Positions 15,949 to 25,046 of a stretch of DNA of 64,000 nt are shown here, in pieces. The translations under genes and the position numbers were made by a program. The notes beneath the pieces are model-generated. The model had not been told where the DNA came from, made no database searches, and worked only from the letters and a program-made list of their open reading frames with translations. This DNA comes from Dysgonomonas sp. 511 (GTDB lineage: Bacteria; Bacteroidota; Bacteroidia; Bacteroidales; Dysgonomonadaceae), in NCBI RefSeq assembly GCF_010501105.1, contig NZ_QVMQ01000013.1, positions 21,917 to 85,916 of the forward strand, in the 5' to 3' direction. Position 1 is the first letter of the stretch, and the number at the start of each line of letters is the position of its first letter.

Positions 15949-17321
15949 TCCTGATTTTGTTGTTTGTGCCTTTCCTTGATACGCCTTACTGAGCGCTTAG
16001 GCTTGCCATCGGGAGAGGTGTTATCGTCTTTATTTTCCTCTACTTTGTTTTCCCGTTTTACTACAGGTATCGACCTGTGCGAAGAAGGCGCAGACCTCTG
16101 TGGAGCAGGGGCAGTCAATGCTTCTCTTTCTTTATCTTGTTGCGGCGAGTTCACTGTTCTTGTCAAAACCCGTGTCTGGCTTTCCCTACGGACGTTTTGC
16201 TCTTGACGTCTCGGTTTTTCAGTAGGTATTTCTTTTGCCTTGTCTACCTGTTTTCGAGCAGGAACTTCACTCGTTGTCTCGACAGGAGCTTTTGTCGGCA
16301 TTGCAGGTTTTTGCTCATAGCCCTGCATTGGCTGAGGAGCGGGGCGTCTTTCTTCCCTGTCGCCGGTTTCTACTTGCTGGTTGTTTACGGTTCTGCCAAG
16401 CACTCTGGTTCCTGTTGTTTGTTCTTGTGTATGTGTTGTTTGTGGCTTTTTAACCTCTGGTTTCTTCTTTTCTTTTTTCTCGGGAGATACAGTCTTGTCA
16501 ACAAACTTTCCATCCGAAGTGTATTCGCGTTTTACTACAGGCATAGGCTTTAATGACGATTTTTTAGCCTCGCGTGTTATTCTTTCCAAATATTCCGAAG
16601 CTTCTTCAGCCGTCGGTATAGAGCTTTCGTTGGATACAGTCTGCTTGTCATATTTGTTGAGAGCCATGTCGGAAGGTATTTTTATCCTATTTAGGGCTTT
16701 ATCTGTTACCAGATACCATATTTCGCCATTAGGATTTCCCGAAAATGTGCCTTGCACCCTGAGTTCCCGCTTTACCACCTCCGAGGGGTTCAGTTGCATT
16801 GTCACACTTTGAGGGACTTCTACTCCATTTATATAATAAGTCGGTTTGTCTCCATATTTTATCATTTTCATAGCGAGTTCCTGAACCGTTGGTTCTTCGT
16901 TTCGTCTTTCGCTTATGTATTTATCAACCAGGGCTCTGGCTTGTTTTTCTTTTAGCCTTTTCATCCTGTGGAACTGGGAAAGCCGGAATCCTAAAGCGTC
17001 GTTTGGATTTTTGTTTAGCTTCTGTTCTATATCTATTTCTCTCAATAGTTTGTCTATTTCGAGCGTAGCTTCTTCCAGATTGTTGTAGGAAGAATTCATA
17101 TTGGTATATACAGAGTCTAATGCTGGGTCTTCTAACAGGAATGATGCATATTCGTCCAGTCCTTTCACGGTGTTTACCACTTTGGTCACCTCACCCGAGG
17201 ATGTTACATATGTATTCTTCCCGATTTGTTCGGCTTCTCGCTTTGTTACAGGCTTGAATATTTGCGATGTGGCAAATAAGGGAAAAAACAGTGCGATGAG
17301 TAACGTTGTATATTTGTTCAT
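15945..17321 (-). CDS. Secreted protein of unknown function with charged repetitive C-terminus
   Basis: A 458-residue protein with a signal peptide (MNKYTTLLIALFFPLFATSQ). Residues about 30-160 are helical. Residues 165-215 contain YYINGVEVPQS...EVVKRELRVQ...NPNGEIWYLV, which resembles the plug-like fold of TonB-linked proteins or carboxypeptidase-regulated domains. From about 260 the sequence is Lys/Glu/Pro/Gln/Thr-rich, and two stretches repeat: MPVVKRE and IPVVKRE, and TRVLGRTVN and TRVLTRTVN. No catalytic motif is recognised. It stands alone, convergent with purN. Confidence 0.8.
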   Translation of the reverse strand: MNKYTTLLIALFFPLFATSQIFKPVTKREAEQIGKNTYVTSSGEVTKVVNTVKGLDEYASFLLEDPALDSVYTNMNSSYNNLEEATLEIDKLLREIDIEQKLNKNPNDALGFRLSQFHRMKRLKEKQARALVDKYISERRNEEPTVQELAMKMIKYGDKPTYYINGVEVPQSVTMQLNPSEVVKRELRVQGTFSGNPNGEIWYLVTDKALNRIKIPSDMALNKYDKQTVSNESSIPTAEEASEYLERITREAKKSSLKPMPVVKREYTSDGKFVDKTVSPEKKEKKKPEVKKPQTTHTQEQTTGTRVLGRTVNNQQVETGDREERRPAPQPMQGYEQKPAMPTKAPVETTSEVPARKQVDKAKEIPTEKPRRQEQNVRRESQTRVLTRTVNSPQQDKEREALTAPAPQRSAPSSHRSIPVVKRENKVEENKDDNTSPDGKPKRSVRRIKERHKQQNQD

Positions 17322-17744
17322 ATTTAATTTTTACTTTACAGTAGTCTTGTACAGCAGGGTAATTACCCTAAGTTATTGAATTACATACAAAGATACAAGT
17401 TTTTTCTATAAAGGTGATTCTTGTTACAAAATTTAGCATTATTCATGGAGTCTATAATTAAAATTTAGAGAGGTAGTTTTTTTGTTTCTCTTTCTTACTC
17501 CTGTCTTGCAATGAATTCGGTATTGGTTCAATCTGTTTTTATGATAAAATTTGAACAGGCTCTAAACGGTTGCTTATATTGCTTAAATGTTTAAGCAAGA
17601 GATGTTTTGAAATTGCTTGCAGTCTATGTAGCTCTAGAGTATCATTGAAAATGTGCAATATAGAACTTTATTCAATATAATGTCTGTTGGGAATGTATTA
17701 TTTGTTATATTTGTGATTGGAATAGGAGACAATAATTTTATAAA
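17322..17744. other. 423-base intergenic gap with repeat end and small palindrome
   Basis: No coding frame. TAAAATTTGAACAGGCTCTA at 17545-17564 matches the end sequence of the palindromic element at 10842-11067, and GAGTCTATAATTAAAATTT near 17447 may be a degraded partner. A perfect palindrome TTGCTTAAATGTTTAAGCAA lies at 17579-17598. A TATATTTG box (17706-17713) lies 31 bases before the next gene and may be its promoter. Confidence 0.5.
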
Positions 17745-18263
17745 ATGGGAGAACCAAGTCCTGATATCAGGCACGGAACCAAGCTGATAAGCGCTATGAG
17801 GGTTCTGTTTGTCGCATGTGGTTTTTTGTTGCTTCAATTAGCCGTCCAAGTATATTTGCTATGTTGCTATAAGAATGAAATACCTGTATCGAGAGATATG
17901 GTTATTGCAAGTGATATTGCCCTAAGGTTGATGGGCTTTCTGTATATAATAATCCTTCTCATCTCTGTTGTTTTCTTTATCATCTGGTTCAAACGGATAT
18001 ATTCAAATTTAAAACTTAGAGTAGGAGCGAAAATAAGACGCATCAATTACTGGTGGCTTCTATGGATAACACTTTGTGCTACACCTATCATTTCGGCCTT
18101 TGCCTTTAGTGGTTATTCCTTGACTAATCTCATCAGGCAATCGGCATGCTCTGCTTTATCGGCCATTGTGTCTATGGTACTGATATACATTGCTATAATA
18201 ATAGTGAAAAAGCATAGCGATAAAGAGGAGCAATCTTCTCAAAATATGAATATAACCGGATAG
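17745..18263 (+). CDS. Small integral membrane protein (possibly DUF4328-like)
   Basis: A 172-residue protein with four hydrophobic segments, about residues 18-41, 60-84, 101-122 and 131-156. A WFKRIYSNLKLRVG stretch follows the second helix, recalling the WFYRAxxNL motif of DUF4328 proteins, but the rest is too divergent to be sure. The C-terminus is short and charged (KKHSDKEEQSSQ). It stands alone, with a TAnnTTTG-type box upstream. Function unknown. Confidence 0.65.
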   Translation: MGEPSPDIRHGTKLISAMRVLFVACGFLLLQLAVQVYLLCCYKNEIPVSRDMVIASDIALRLMGFLYIIILLISVVFFIIWFKRIYSNLKLRVGAKIRRINYWWLLWITLCATPIISAFAFSGYSLTNLIRQSACSALSAIVSMVLIYIAIIIVKKHSDKEEQSSQNMNITG

Positions 18264-18357
18264 TGTTCTGTTTTTATCCGTTGCGCCTATATCAGTGGGC
18301 AACATCATCTAACCACTGCTTGCAGGTTTTGGCTACAGCAGGGATATTAACTGGAGG

Positions 18358-18771
18358 TTATTCGCCAGATGTTTCGAATGGCAGCTCGCACTCTTTCCTG
18401 TAACCATTTCCGTTGAATGTCGCAACCAACTCTCCGTCTTCGTTGGTTACTTGTACTTCACAGTTGGACAGCTTCTTATGATTGAACGCCTCTTTAGCCT
18501 CGGCGTACAGGAAACCTTCTTTTTCCGATTTAAAGAAATTGATGTTCGACGAAACAGACAGCGTAAGCTTTCCATGACTGTTTGTTGCCACGGCAAAAGC
18601 AAAATCGGCTAATGTAAAGATTGCGCCTCCCTGGCATACCCCGCCTGCATTCAGGTGCAATGGGGTTATCTTCATGCGCGCTTTAGCATATCCTACACCC
18701 GCCTCCAGTAGTTCTACACCTGCTGATTTTGCAAATTGGTCGTTTTCAAAGAATTTACCTATTCCTGACAT
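18358..18771 (-). CDS. PaaI-type hotdog thioesterase
   Basis: A 137-residue acyl-CoA thioesterase of the hotdog fold. The family signature is LHLNAGGVCQGGAIFTLADF, containing the HxN and GG-x-x-FTLAD residues, near 45-65. The open frame extends upstream into lpdA; I chose the ATG at 18771 (MSGIGKFFENDQF) since it follows the lpdA stop by 22 bases and matches family starts. An ATG at 18813 overlapping lpdA is the alternative. Co-transcribed after lpdA; it may clear acyl-CoA by-products. Confidence 0.88.
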   Translation of the reverse strand: MSGIGKFFENDQFAKSAGVELLEAGVGYAKARMKITPLHLNAGGVCQGGAIFTLADFAFAVATNSHGKLTLSVSSNINFFKSEKEGFLYAEAKEAFNHKKLSNCEVQVTNEDGELVATFNGNGYRKECELPFETSGE

Positions 18772-18793
18772 TCTATCTGGTTCCTTTAATTTA

Positions 18794-20149
18794 TCAGTCG
18801 AATAATATTTCATGTATAATTTCGCCCACAGTAGGGTGAGGGAATACAATTTTTCGAAACTCTTCCACCGTAAAGCCTTTTTCGATGGCAATGCCTGCAA
18901 TAACTATCAGTTCCGAAGCCGGATTGCCTAACATATGGCAGCCGATGATTTTATTGTCGTCCCCTGTTATCAGTTTGCAAATGCCATTACCCAGTTCGTT
19001 TTCGGCTACAAATCGGCCTGAATATGCCATCGGTAGTTTTTTTACGGTGTAGCTTATCCCTTTTGTCGTCAGCTCTTCTTCGGTTTGCCCTACCCCTGCT
19101 ATTTCCGGATTTGTGTACACTACTGCGGGGATGGCTTTATAGCTCATCATGTCACTCTTGCCTAAGATATTGTTTACAGCCACTTCGCCTTCGCGCACGG
19201 CAGTGTGTGCAAGAAGTGAATGCCCTGTAATATCTCCGCAGGCATAAATATTCGGGTGGCTCGTTCTCATATGTTCGTCCACTTTCACACCCCTCTTCAA
19301 TAGTTCGATGTTCAACTTATCAAGGTTAAGATTAGCCGTAACGGGCGCACGCCCTGTGCTGAGCAATATCTTTTCGGCAGGAAGAGTGGATTGCTCTCCG
19401 TCTTTTTCGATAACTACTTCTCCGTCTTTTACCTCGATCACTTTGGTGTCAATGTAGAAATCAATGCCTTTCTTGGTATATTCAGCCCTTAACATAGCCG
19501 AGAGTTCCTTGTCCATTGCGCCAAGTATTTCGGGCAACATCTCCACGATGCCGACTTTTACACCGAGGGAGTTGAAAAAAGATGCAAATTCTACGCCTAT
19601 AACACCACCACCTATTATGACTAAAGATTGGGGCAGTTCTTTATTGTCCAATGCTTCTTTCGATGTCCAGAAAGAAACACTATCCAGTCCTTTTATCGGA
19701 GGAATCATGGTTTCTGATCCGGTACATAGCAATACTTTTTTTGCCGCGTAAGTTTTATTACCGTTTCCGACAAGTATATTTTGATTTTCATCTTCACCCA
19801 GCAGGCATACCTCCTCGTTTATTATTTCCACTTCGTGTTTAGCCAGCTTTTGCTTGATGCCGGCTACAAGTTTGCGCACCGTCTTTTGTTTCCGGGCTAT
19901 TATCTTCGGCAGGTCGAAAGAAGGTTCGTCGGCAACCGATATTCCATATTTCGGGGCACTCTTTATATTATCCAGTGTTTTGGCAGAATATAGCAGTGTC
20001 TTGGTGGGGATGCAGCCTTCATTGAGGCACACTCCGCCAAGGGCATTTCTTTCAAATAATACTGTTTTAAGTCCGTTTGCCGAAGCTCTTTCTGCGGCGG
20101 TATAACCGGCAGGGCCTCCGCCTATAATTGCTATATCGTACAGTGTCAT
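18794..20149 (-). CDS. lpdA: Dihydrolipoyl dehydrogenase
   Basis: The E3 flavoprotein that reoxidises dihydrolipoamide for 2-oxoacid dehydrogenases and the glycine cleavage system. The 451-residue product has the FAD motif DIAIIGGGPAGYTAA, the redox disulfide GGVCLNEGCIPTK, the NAD-binding motif VIIGGGVIGVEFASFF, and a C-terminal HPTVGEIIHE containing the catalytic His. Length is normal. gcvP lies elsewhere in this window, so this could be its E3 partner, but no E2 or gcvH is nearby to prove it. Confidence 0.95.
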   Translation of the reverse strand: MTLYDIAIIGGGPAGYTAAERASANGLKTVLFERNALGGVCLNEGCIPTKTLLYSAKTLDNIKSAPKYGISVADEPSFDLPKIIARKQKTVRKLVAGIKQKLAKHEVEIINEEVCLLGEDENQNILVGNGNKTYAAKKVLLCTGSETMIPPIKGLDSVSFWTSKEALDNKELPQSLVIIGGGVIGVEFASFFNSLGVKVGIVEMLPEILGAMDKELSAMLRAEYTKKGIDFYIDTKVIEVKDGEVVIEKDGEQSTLPAEKILLSTGRAPVTANLNLDKLNIELLKRGVKVDEHMRTSHPNIYACGDITGHSLLAHTAVREGEVAVNNILGKSDMMSYKAIPAVVYTNPEIAGVGQTEEELTTKGISYTVKKLPMAYSGRFVAENELGNGICKLITGDDNKIIGCHMLGNPASELIVIAGIAIEKGFTVEEFRKIVFPHPTVGEIIHEILFD

Positions 20150-20246
20150 ATTTCAAATGGTATAATTGAGGTTATTAATGTATGCTAAGTTAACTCAAAA
20201 AGACATCCCACCCAAACGAAACCTGCCTATTCCTCCTAAATCATTT

Positions 20247-21224
20247 TTAATAACTTGTTATTTCATCTCTTAGCCTGTCCCATTTACTGTCGGGTATCTT
20301 TGCCCCTACACTTTGTATTACCTCCGAAGCGAGAAGTGTACCCATTTCTCCGCAAGTTTCCAACGGGAAATTGTTTATCAGCCCGAATATGAAGCCAGAG
20401 GCATACAAGTCTCCTGCGCCGGTGGAGTCAGCACAATTTACCTTTCGCGCCGGGATGAATATCTTATTATTTCCTTGCTGTATCCACGATCCTTTTGCCC
20501 CTGTTTTCACAATAGCTATATCGACTATTTCGGCCAACTGCGAAACGGCTTCTTCAGCCTCCATGTTGTACAGGGCTTTGGCTTCATCTTCATTTGCAAA
20601 AACGATGTCTACATATTGGGGGATAATATCCAGCAAGAAATCCCGGCTGGCTTCTACTATATTATAACTTGCCATATCGAGGATAACTTCCGATCCGGCT
20701 TCTTTTGCCAGGATTATCGCCCTCTTTATCAGTTCGTAATTCTGAACCAGATAACCTTCGATATAAAAATACTCGTATCCTTTGAAGTCCTCCGGATTTA
20801 AAGAGCCTGCATCGAGTAATGCTGCTGCTCCTAAATAAGTACCGAATGTGCGCTCACCATCTTTTGCAATGAAGAAAGTTGATGCCACTCCGCTAGGTTC
20901 ATCTACTTCTGTCAGGTACGAAGTGATATTATATTTGTGCATGTCTCTTTTGAAGTGGTTGCCAAATTGGTCTTTGCCTATCTTCCCAATGAATCCTGTG
21001 TCAACTCCCAGTTGTGCCAAACCGACTATAGTATTGGCAGCTGAGCCTCCTGATACTATTTCAGGATTGAGCTTGTCCATTTCCTTACTGATAATTTCCA
21101 GTTTGGCTTCATCTATCAGTTGCATGCTTCCTTTTGGTAAGCCGAGAGTAATCAGTATATTATCATTGTCTATCGATGCTAGAACATCAACAAGGGCATT
21201 GCCCATTCCCAGTACTTTTTTCAT
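20247..21224 (-). CDS. PfkB-family carbohydrate/nucleoside kinase (adenosine-kinase-like)
   Basis: A 325-residue ribokinase-fold kinase. It has the N-terminal GNALVDVLA segment, the substrate-side glycine motif GGSAANTIVGLAQLG near 55-70, and the C-terminal anion-hole and catalytic-base signature DSTGAGDLYASGF near 265-280. The frame is open upstream to 21257; I chose the ATG at 21224 (MKKVLGMGNALVDV) as in family members. Overall it resembles adenosine-kinase-like PfkB proteins common in Bacteroidota. The substrate cannot be fixed from sequence. Confidence 0.9.
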   Translation of the reverse strand: MKKVLGMGNALVDVLASIDNDNILITLGLPKGSMQLIDEAKLEIISKEMDKLNPEIVSGGSAANTIVGLAQLGVDTGFIGKIGKDQFGNHFKRDMHKYNITSYLTEVDEPSGVASTFFIAKDGERTFGTYLGAAALLDAGSLNPEDFKGYEYFYIEGYLVQNYELIKRAIILAKEAGSEVILDMASYNIVEASRDFLLDIIPQYVDIVFANEDEAKALYNMEAEEAVSQLAEIVDIAIVKTGAKGSWIQQGNNKIFIPARKVNCADSTGAGDLYASGFIFGLINNFPLETCGEMGTLLASEVIQSVGAKIPDSKWDRLRDEITSY

Positions 21225-21305
21225 TTTTATTAATTTTTTTGCGTAAAGATATTGCATAATTCAGAAATATGCCCTAATTTTGCCTCGCTTTTGATAAGAA
21301 AATAT

Positions 21306-21379
21306 GCTTCCTTAGCTCAGTTGGTTAGAGCATCTGACTGTTAATCAGGGGGTCCCTGGTTCAAGCCCAGGAGGGAGCG
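21306..21379 (+). tRNA. tRNA-Asn (anticodon GTT)
   Basis: A full cloverleaf: acceptor GCTTCCT/AGGGAGC (one G-U), D arm GCTC...GAGC, anticodon arm TCTGA-CTGTTAA-TCAGG with GTT, variable loop, and T arm CCTGG-TTCAAGC-CCAGG, with G as discriminator. CCA is not encoded. A strong terminator follows two bases later. Confidence 0.97.
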
Positions 21380-21380
21380 C

Positions 21381-21413
21381 AAAAAAAGAACTGCAATTTG
21401 CAGTTCTTTTTTT
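21381..21413 (+). terminator. Terminator after tRNA-Asn
   Basis: A 16-bp stem (AAAAAAAGAACTGCA with TGCAGTTCTTTTTTT) around ATT, ending in a T-tract. It is symmetrical and could work on either strand. Confidence 0.88.
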
Positions 21414-21632
21414 GTTTGGAGTCTTTTCTTCCAAAAATTTGGCTTCGTCGGTTTTCATTCGCCCTTAAAAGCTGATATTACAATAATTTTAATTTTAGTC
21501 ATGTGTTGTGTGTGTGTTTCTATCTTTCGCGACAATAGCATACATTAAGACTATTTACAATTAGTTAAGTCCTGTTTTTCAGACCTTAAATTTTTTTAAC
21601 TCCTAATAATCGCATTTCAGATTTAACATTTT

Positions 21633-21640
21633 TATTTTTG
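21633..21640 (+). promoter_or_regulatory. Putative -7 box of the moxR-bat operon
   Basis: TATTTTTG matches TAnnTTTG, 57 bases before the moxR ATG. No clear TTTG was found at the expected -33 distance, so this is tentative. Confidence 0.42.
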
Positions 21641-21697
21641 TCCTGCTTAGTAAAGGATATATAAAGGATTTACAGAAACAATTAATAAATATATAAT

Positions 21698-22690
21698 ATG
21701 GCGCAAGTTGATATTAGAGAACTGACAGAAAGAATACAAAGCAAAAGCTCGTTTGTGGAAGCACTCACAATGGGTATGGATAGGGTAATCGTAGGGCAAA
21801 AGCACCTTGTGGAATCGCTTCTTATTGGTCTCTTGGCCGATGGGCACATCCTGCTCGAAGGGGTTCCCGGACTGGCAAAGACCTTAGCCATAAAATCACT
21901 TGCTTCGCTGATTGACGCAAAATACAGCCGTATACAGTTTACACCCGATTTGCTTCCTGCTGACGTTATCGGAACAATGATTTACAGCCAAAAAAACGAA
22001 GAGTTCTTCGTAAAACACGGCCCTGTATTTTCCAACTTCGTATTGGCCGATGAAATCAACCGCGCTCCGGCAAAGGTGCAAAGTGCCCTTCTCGAAGCCA
22101 TGCAGGAACGTCAGGTTACCATCGGTGAAAAAACATACAAGCTGCCGTCTCCGTTTCTGGTAATGGCCACTCAGAACCCTATTGAGCAAGAAGGGACCTA
22201 TCCGCTGCCGGAAGCACAGGTAGACCGTTTTATGATGAAGGTTGTGATCAGTTATCCTAAAAAAGAAGAAGAAAAACTAATACTGCGTGCGAACCTTGCC
22301 GGCGAATATGGCAAATTGCAGCCGGTGATGAAAGCCGAAGAAATCATAAGTGCCCGCGAAGTTGTCAAGGATGTATATCTGGACGAGAAAATAGAAAAAT
22401 ACATTGTCGACATCGTGTTCGCAACCCGTTTCCCTGAAGAAAACGGATTAGACTCACTGAAAGGAATGATAGGTTTCGGTGCATCTCCACGTGCCTCTAT
22501 CAGCCTTGCACTTGCTGCCCGCGCTTACGCATTTATAAAGAGAAGAGGATATGTTATTCCGGAAGATATACGCGCAGTTTGCCACGATGTGTTGCGCCAC
22601 CGTATCGGGCTGACTTACGAGGCAGAAGCCAATAATACAAACTCTGACGAAATCATCAGCGAAATACTGAATAAGGTTGAAGTGCCTTGA
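21698..22690 (+). CDS. moxR: MoxR-type AAA+ ATPase
   Basis: A 330-residue AAA+ chaperone-like ATPase thought to act on VWA-domain partners. Walker A is GVPGLAKTLAIKS (near 52-64), Walker B is FVLADEINRAP, and sensor 1 follows as FLVMATQNPIEQEGTYPLPEAQVDRF, a stretch typical of the MoxR branch. The lid region near the C-terminus (VIPEDIRAVCHDVLRHRI) is present. It opens the Bat (aerotolerance) operon but is separated from the DUF58 gene by 355 bases holding a pseudogene fragment. Confidence 0.95.
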   Translation: MAQVDIRELTERIQSKSSFVEALTMGMDRVIVGQKHLVESLLIGLLADGHILLEGVPGLAKTLAIKSLASLIDAKYSRIQFTPDLLPADVIGTMIYSQKNEEFFVKHGPVFSNFVLADEINRAPAKVQSALLEAMQERQVTIGEKTYKLPSPFLVMATQNPIEQEGTYPLPEAQVDRFMMKVVISYPKKEEEKLILRANLAGEYGKLQPVMKAEEIISAREVVKDVYLDEKIEKYIVDIVFATRFPEENGLDSLKGMIGFGASPRASISLALAARAYAFIKRRGYVIPEDIRAVCHDVLRHRIGLTYEAEANNTNSDEIISEILNKVEVP

Positions 22691-22697
22691 TCCGGTT

Positions 22698-23040
22698 AGC
22701 AGTCAACAGTTATCAGTTAACAAAAACTGAATTTGTACATGGTTGCAAATAGCTTTTTATGACAAAGCTTATTCTTTTGCTATAAGGCATAGTAAATGCA
22801 TATAAATGCATAGTCGATAAAAAAAGAGCTTGTATTATCAAAATAACTGTTGAGATGTGGAACAAGTGTAGGAGGAAACATTGCCGAAGCTAATGGGGCT
22901 ATCTCCGATTCGGATTTTTTCGCAAAAATGAGCATAGCCTATAAAGAGATAATAGCTAAATGATATATTCAATATTAAAGGCAACACGTATAAACAAAAA
23001 AATGCTGATTGTTAACTGTTGACTGATAACTGTTAACTGA
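22698..23040. repeat. Inverted GTTAACTGATAAC-type repeats bounding a relic gene
   Basis: The gap between moxR and the DUF58 gene starts and ends with inverted copies of the 18-base word ACTGATAACTGTTRACTG: inverted in 22698-22721 and direct in 23011-23040, each with extra TTAACTGTT units. Between them lies the decayed four-helix-bundle gene. The arrangement suggests the remains of an inserted segment. Confidence 0.55.
22847..22963 (+). pseudogene. Fragment of a four-helix-bundle protein (23S rRNA intervening-sequence type)
   Basis: Reading from 22847 gives LLRCGTSVGGNIAEANGAIS followed by DSDFFAKMSIAYKEIIAK and a stop at 22961-22963. This is the conserved middle of the small four-helix-bundle family found in 23S rRNA intervening sequences and as stand-alone genes (typically GTSVGANIAEA...FIAKMSIALKEA). 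Upstream is an in-frame TAA, and the N-terminal half and C-terminal helices are missing. It is a clear relic; its source cannot be told from this window. Confidence 0.7.
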
Positions 23041-23045
23041 CCAAT

Positions 23046-23915
23046 ATGGAAACAAGCGAATTATTAAAAAAAGTACGCCATATAGAGATTAAGACCCGAG
23101 GGCTGTCGCGCAATATATTTGCCGGACAGTACCACTCGGCCTTCAAAGGGCGGGGGATGGCTTTCTCCGAAGTGAGGGAATACCAATATGGTGACGATAT
23201 CCGCGATATAGACTGGAATGTAACAGCACGCTACAACAAGCCATACATTAAAGTCTTTGAAGAAGAACGCGAACTTACCGTTATGCTCCTTGTCGATGTA
23301 TCAGCAAGCCAGGATTTCGGGACAAGAAATACCTTCAAGCGCGATATAGTTACCGAAATTGCAGCAACACTTGCATTCTCGGCTATTCAAAACAATGATA
23401 AGATAGGCGTTATTTTCTTCTCGGACAAAATAGAAAAGTTTATTCCCCCAAAGAAAGGACGGAAACACATCCTGTTCATCATCAGGGAACTTATAAACTT
23501 CGAGGCCGAAAGCTCGAAAACCGATATGGGAATGGCCCTGAAATATCTGACCAATGCCATAAAGAAACGTTGCACCACATTCATGATATCCGACTTCATA
23601 GATATACAGGACTATGACAGTGCTCTTACCATTGCCAACCGGAAGCACGACATTGTAGCTTTGCAGGTATATGACAAGCTGGAAACTCAGTTGCCGGACG
23701 TAGGGCTAATGAAAATACTGGATGCAGAAACTGGTGCAGAACGTTGGATAGATACGTCGTCGCGAAAAGTAAGGGATGCGTATAAAGACTGGTGGCAGAA
23801 ACAACAAAGCCGGATGCAGACTTCGTTCAACAGGAGCAAAGTAGACAATGTATCTGTCAGCACCGATGAAGATTATGTAAAAGCCTTACTGGCATTGTTC
23901 AAGAAAAGAAATTAA
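23046..23915 (+). CDS. DUF58 domain protein of the Bat operon
   Basis: A 289-residue protein with the DUF58 signature GRGMAFSEVREYQYGDDIRDIDWN at about residues 36-59 (split here as YQYGDDIRDIDWN core) followed by a VWA-like fold with LLVDVSASQDFG and a MIDAS-like DxSxS pattern. DUF58 proteins are the usual partners of MoxR ATPases. Here it precedes the VWA proteins BatA and BatB. It is cytoplasmic, with no signal or membrane segment. The gene sits next to a short hairpin (23930-23947, ATGCCGG/CCGGCAT) before the following gene. Confidence 0.93.
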   Translation: METSELLKKVRHIEIKTRGLSRNIFAGQYHSAFKGRGMAFSEVREYQYGDDIRDIDWNVTARYNKPYIKVFEEERELTVMLLVDVSASQDFGTRNTFKRDIVTEIAATLAFSAIQNNDKIGVIFFSDKIEKFIPPKKGRKHILFIIRELINFEAESSKTDMGMALKYLTNAIKKRCTTFMISDFIDIQDYDSALTIANRKHDIVALQVYDKLETQLPDVGLMKILDAETGAERWIDTSSRKVRDAYKDWWQKQQSRMQTSFNRSKVDNVSVSTDEDYVKALLALFKKRN

Positions 23916-23970
23916 AAGAAAAACAAAGCATGCCGGTTGTCCGGCATATAAAAACCGGTAAAATTCACTT

Positions 23971-25038
23971 ATGTCGAATAAGCTAAAATATATATTATCA
24001 CTTATTATAGTGCTATGTTTCATCAGCCTGACCGGCAATGCCCAAAGGGCGACCGTGAGGGCGACAATAGAGCCGTCGGATATACTGATTGGCGAACATG
24101 CTATAATAAACGTTGAGGTTATCTCCCCATTAGGACGGGATATTATATTCCCGGTTTATCCGGATTCCTTAATTCAGGGAATAGAAGTATTACAAATGCT
24201 GAAGCCCGATACAGTGCTCAACGAGGTAATGACCATCAGCCAGAAATATGTGGTTACATCATTCGACTCCACTCTCTACCACATTCCTTATATGCTGGTG
24301 GTAGATGGCAACGACACATTGAAAACTAACGACTTCGGGCTGAAAGTATCGGCTCCGCAGCTTTCCGATTCTACATTGGCATATCTGGAAAAACTAAAGA
24401 ACCACGAAACAGACTCTATAGATTTCGTGCAGCTGCAAATATCCGATATCAAAGATATACAAACACCGCCAATGGTTTGGCAGGATTATCTGGAGTACCT
24501 GCTTATTCCTCTTGTTGTAATACTTGTGCTGGCTCTTATTGCGGCAGCTATCATATTAATAATGAGAAAGAAAAGAAAAGGGTACTATTTCACTCCTAAA
24601 ATAGAGCTTCCGCCACATGTTGTTGCACTCGAAGGACTGGAAAAACTAAAAGCCTCGAAGCTTTGGCAAAAAGGACAGGAAAAAGAATATTACACCGAAC
24701 TTACCGATATCCTCCGCAACTATATCGACCGCAGGTTCAATATAGATGCCCCTGAAATGATTTCGGAAGACATTATCTCAGCCGTTCATCTGGCTACCGA
24801 TACCAAATCGGCTACCGAAGGGCTGGCTCAGATATTGCAACTGGCAGACCTTGTCAAGTTTGCTAAATATACACCTTTTGTCGACGAGAACGATCTCAGC
24901 ATGGTGAATGCCTATCTGTTTATCAACCAGACGAAGATAGAAGAACGCCCTCCAATGGAAGAACAAAAGGAAGGCTCCGGAACTCAGGAAAAACAAGCAG
25001 GAAATAGTTCAGACGATCAGAAACAACCTAAAAGCTAA
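23971..25038 (+). CDS. BatD-like / DUF4381-like membrane protein of the Bat operon
   Basis: A 355-residue protein with a signal peptide ending near SLTGNAQ and a periplasmic beta-rich domain (RATIEPSDILIGEHAIINVEV), like the N-terminal immunoglobulin-like part of BatD. A membrane helix lies near 175-198 (LLIPLVVILVLALIAAAIIL). The basic cytoplasmic tail KKRKGYYF leads into a domain with EYYTELTDILRNYIDRRF, typical of the cytoplasmic part of Bat proteins. The C-terminus is Glu/Gln/Lys-rich. It sits between the DUF58 gene and batA, the position of this family in Bacteroidota. Role unproven. Confidence 0.85.
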   Translation: MSNKLKYILSLIIVLCFISLTGNAQRATVRATIEPSDILIGEHAIINVEVISPLGRDIIFPVYPDSLIQGIEVLQMLKPDTVLNEVMTISQKYVVTSFDSTLYHIPYMLVVDGNDTLKTNDFGLKVSAPQLSDSTLAYLEKLKNHETDSIDFVQLQISDIKDIQTPPMVWQDYLEYLLIPLVVILVLALIAAAIILIMRKKRKGYYFTPKIELPPHVVALEGLEKLKASKLWQKGQEKEYYTELTDILRNYIDRRFNIDAPEMISEDIISAVHLATDTKSATEGLAQILQLADLVKFAKYTPFVDENDLSMVNAYLFINQTKIEERPPMEEQKEGSGTQEKQAGNSSDDQKQPKS

Positions 25039-25046
25039 AAGATACA

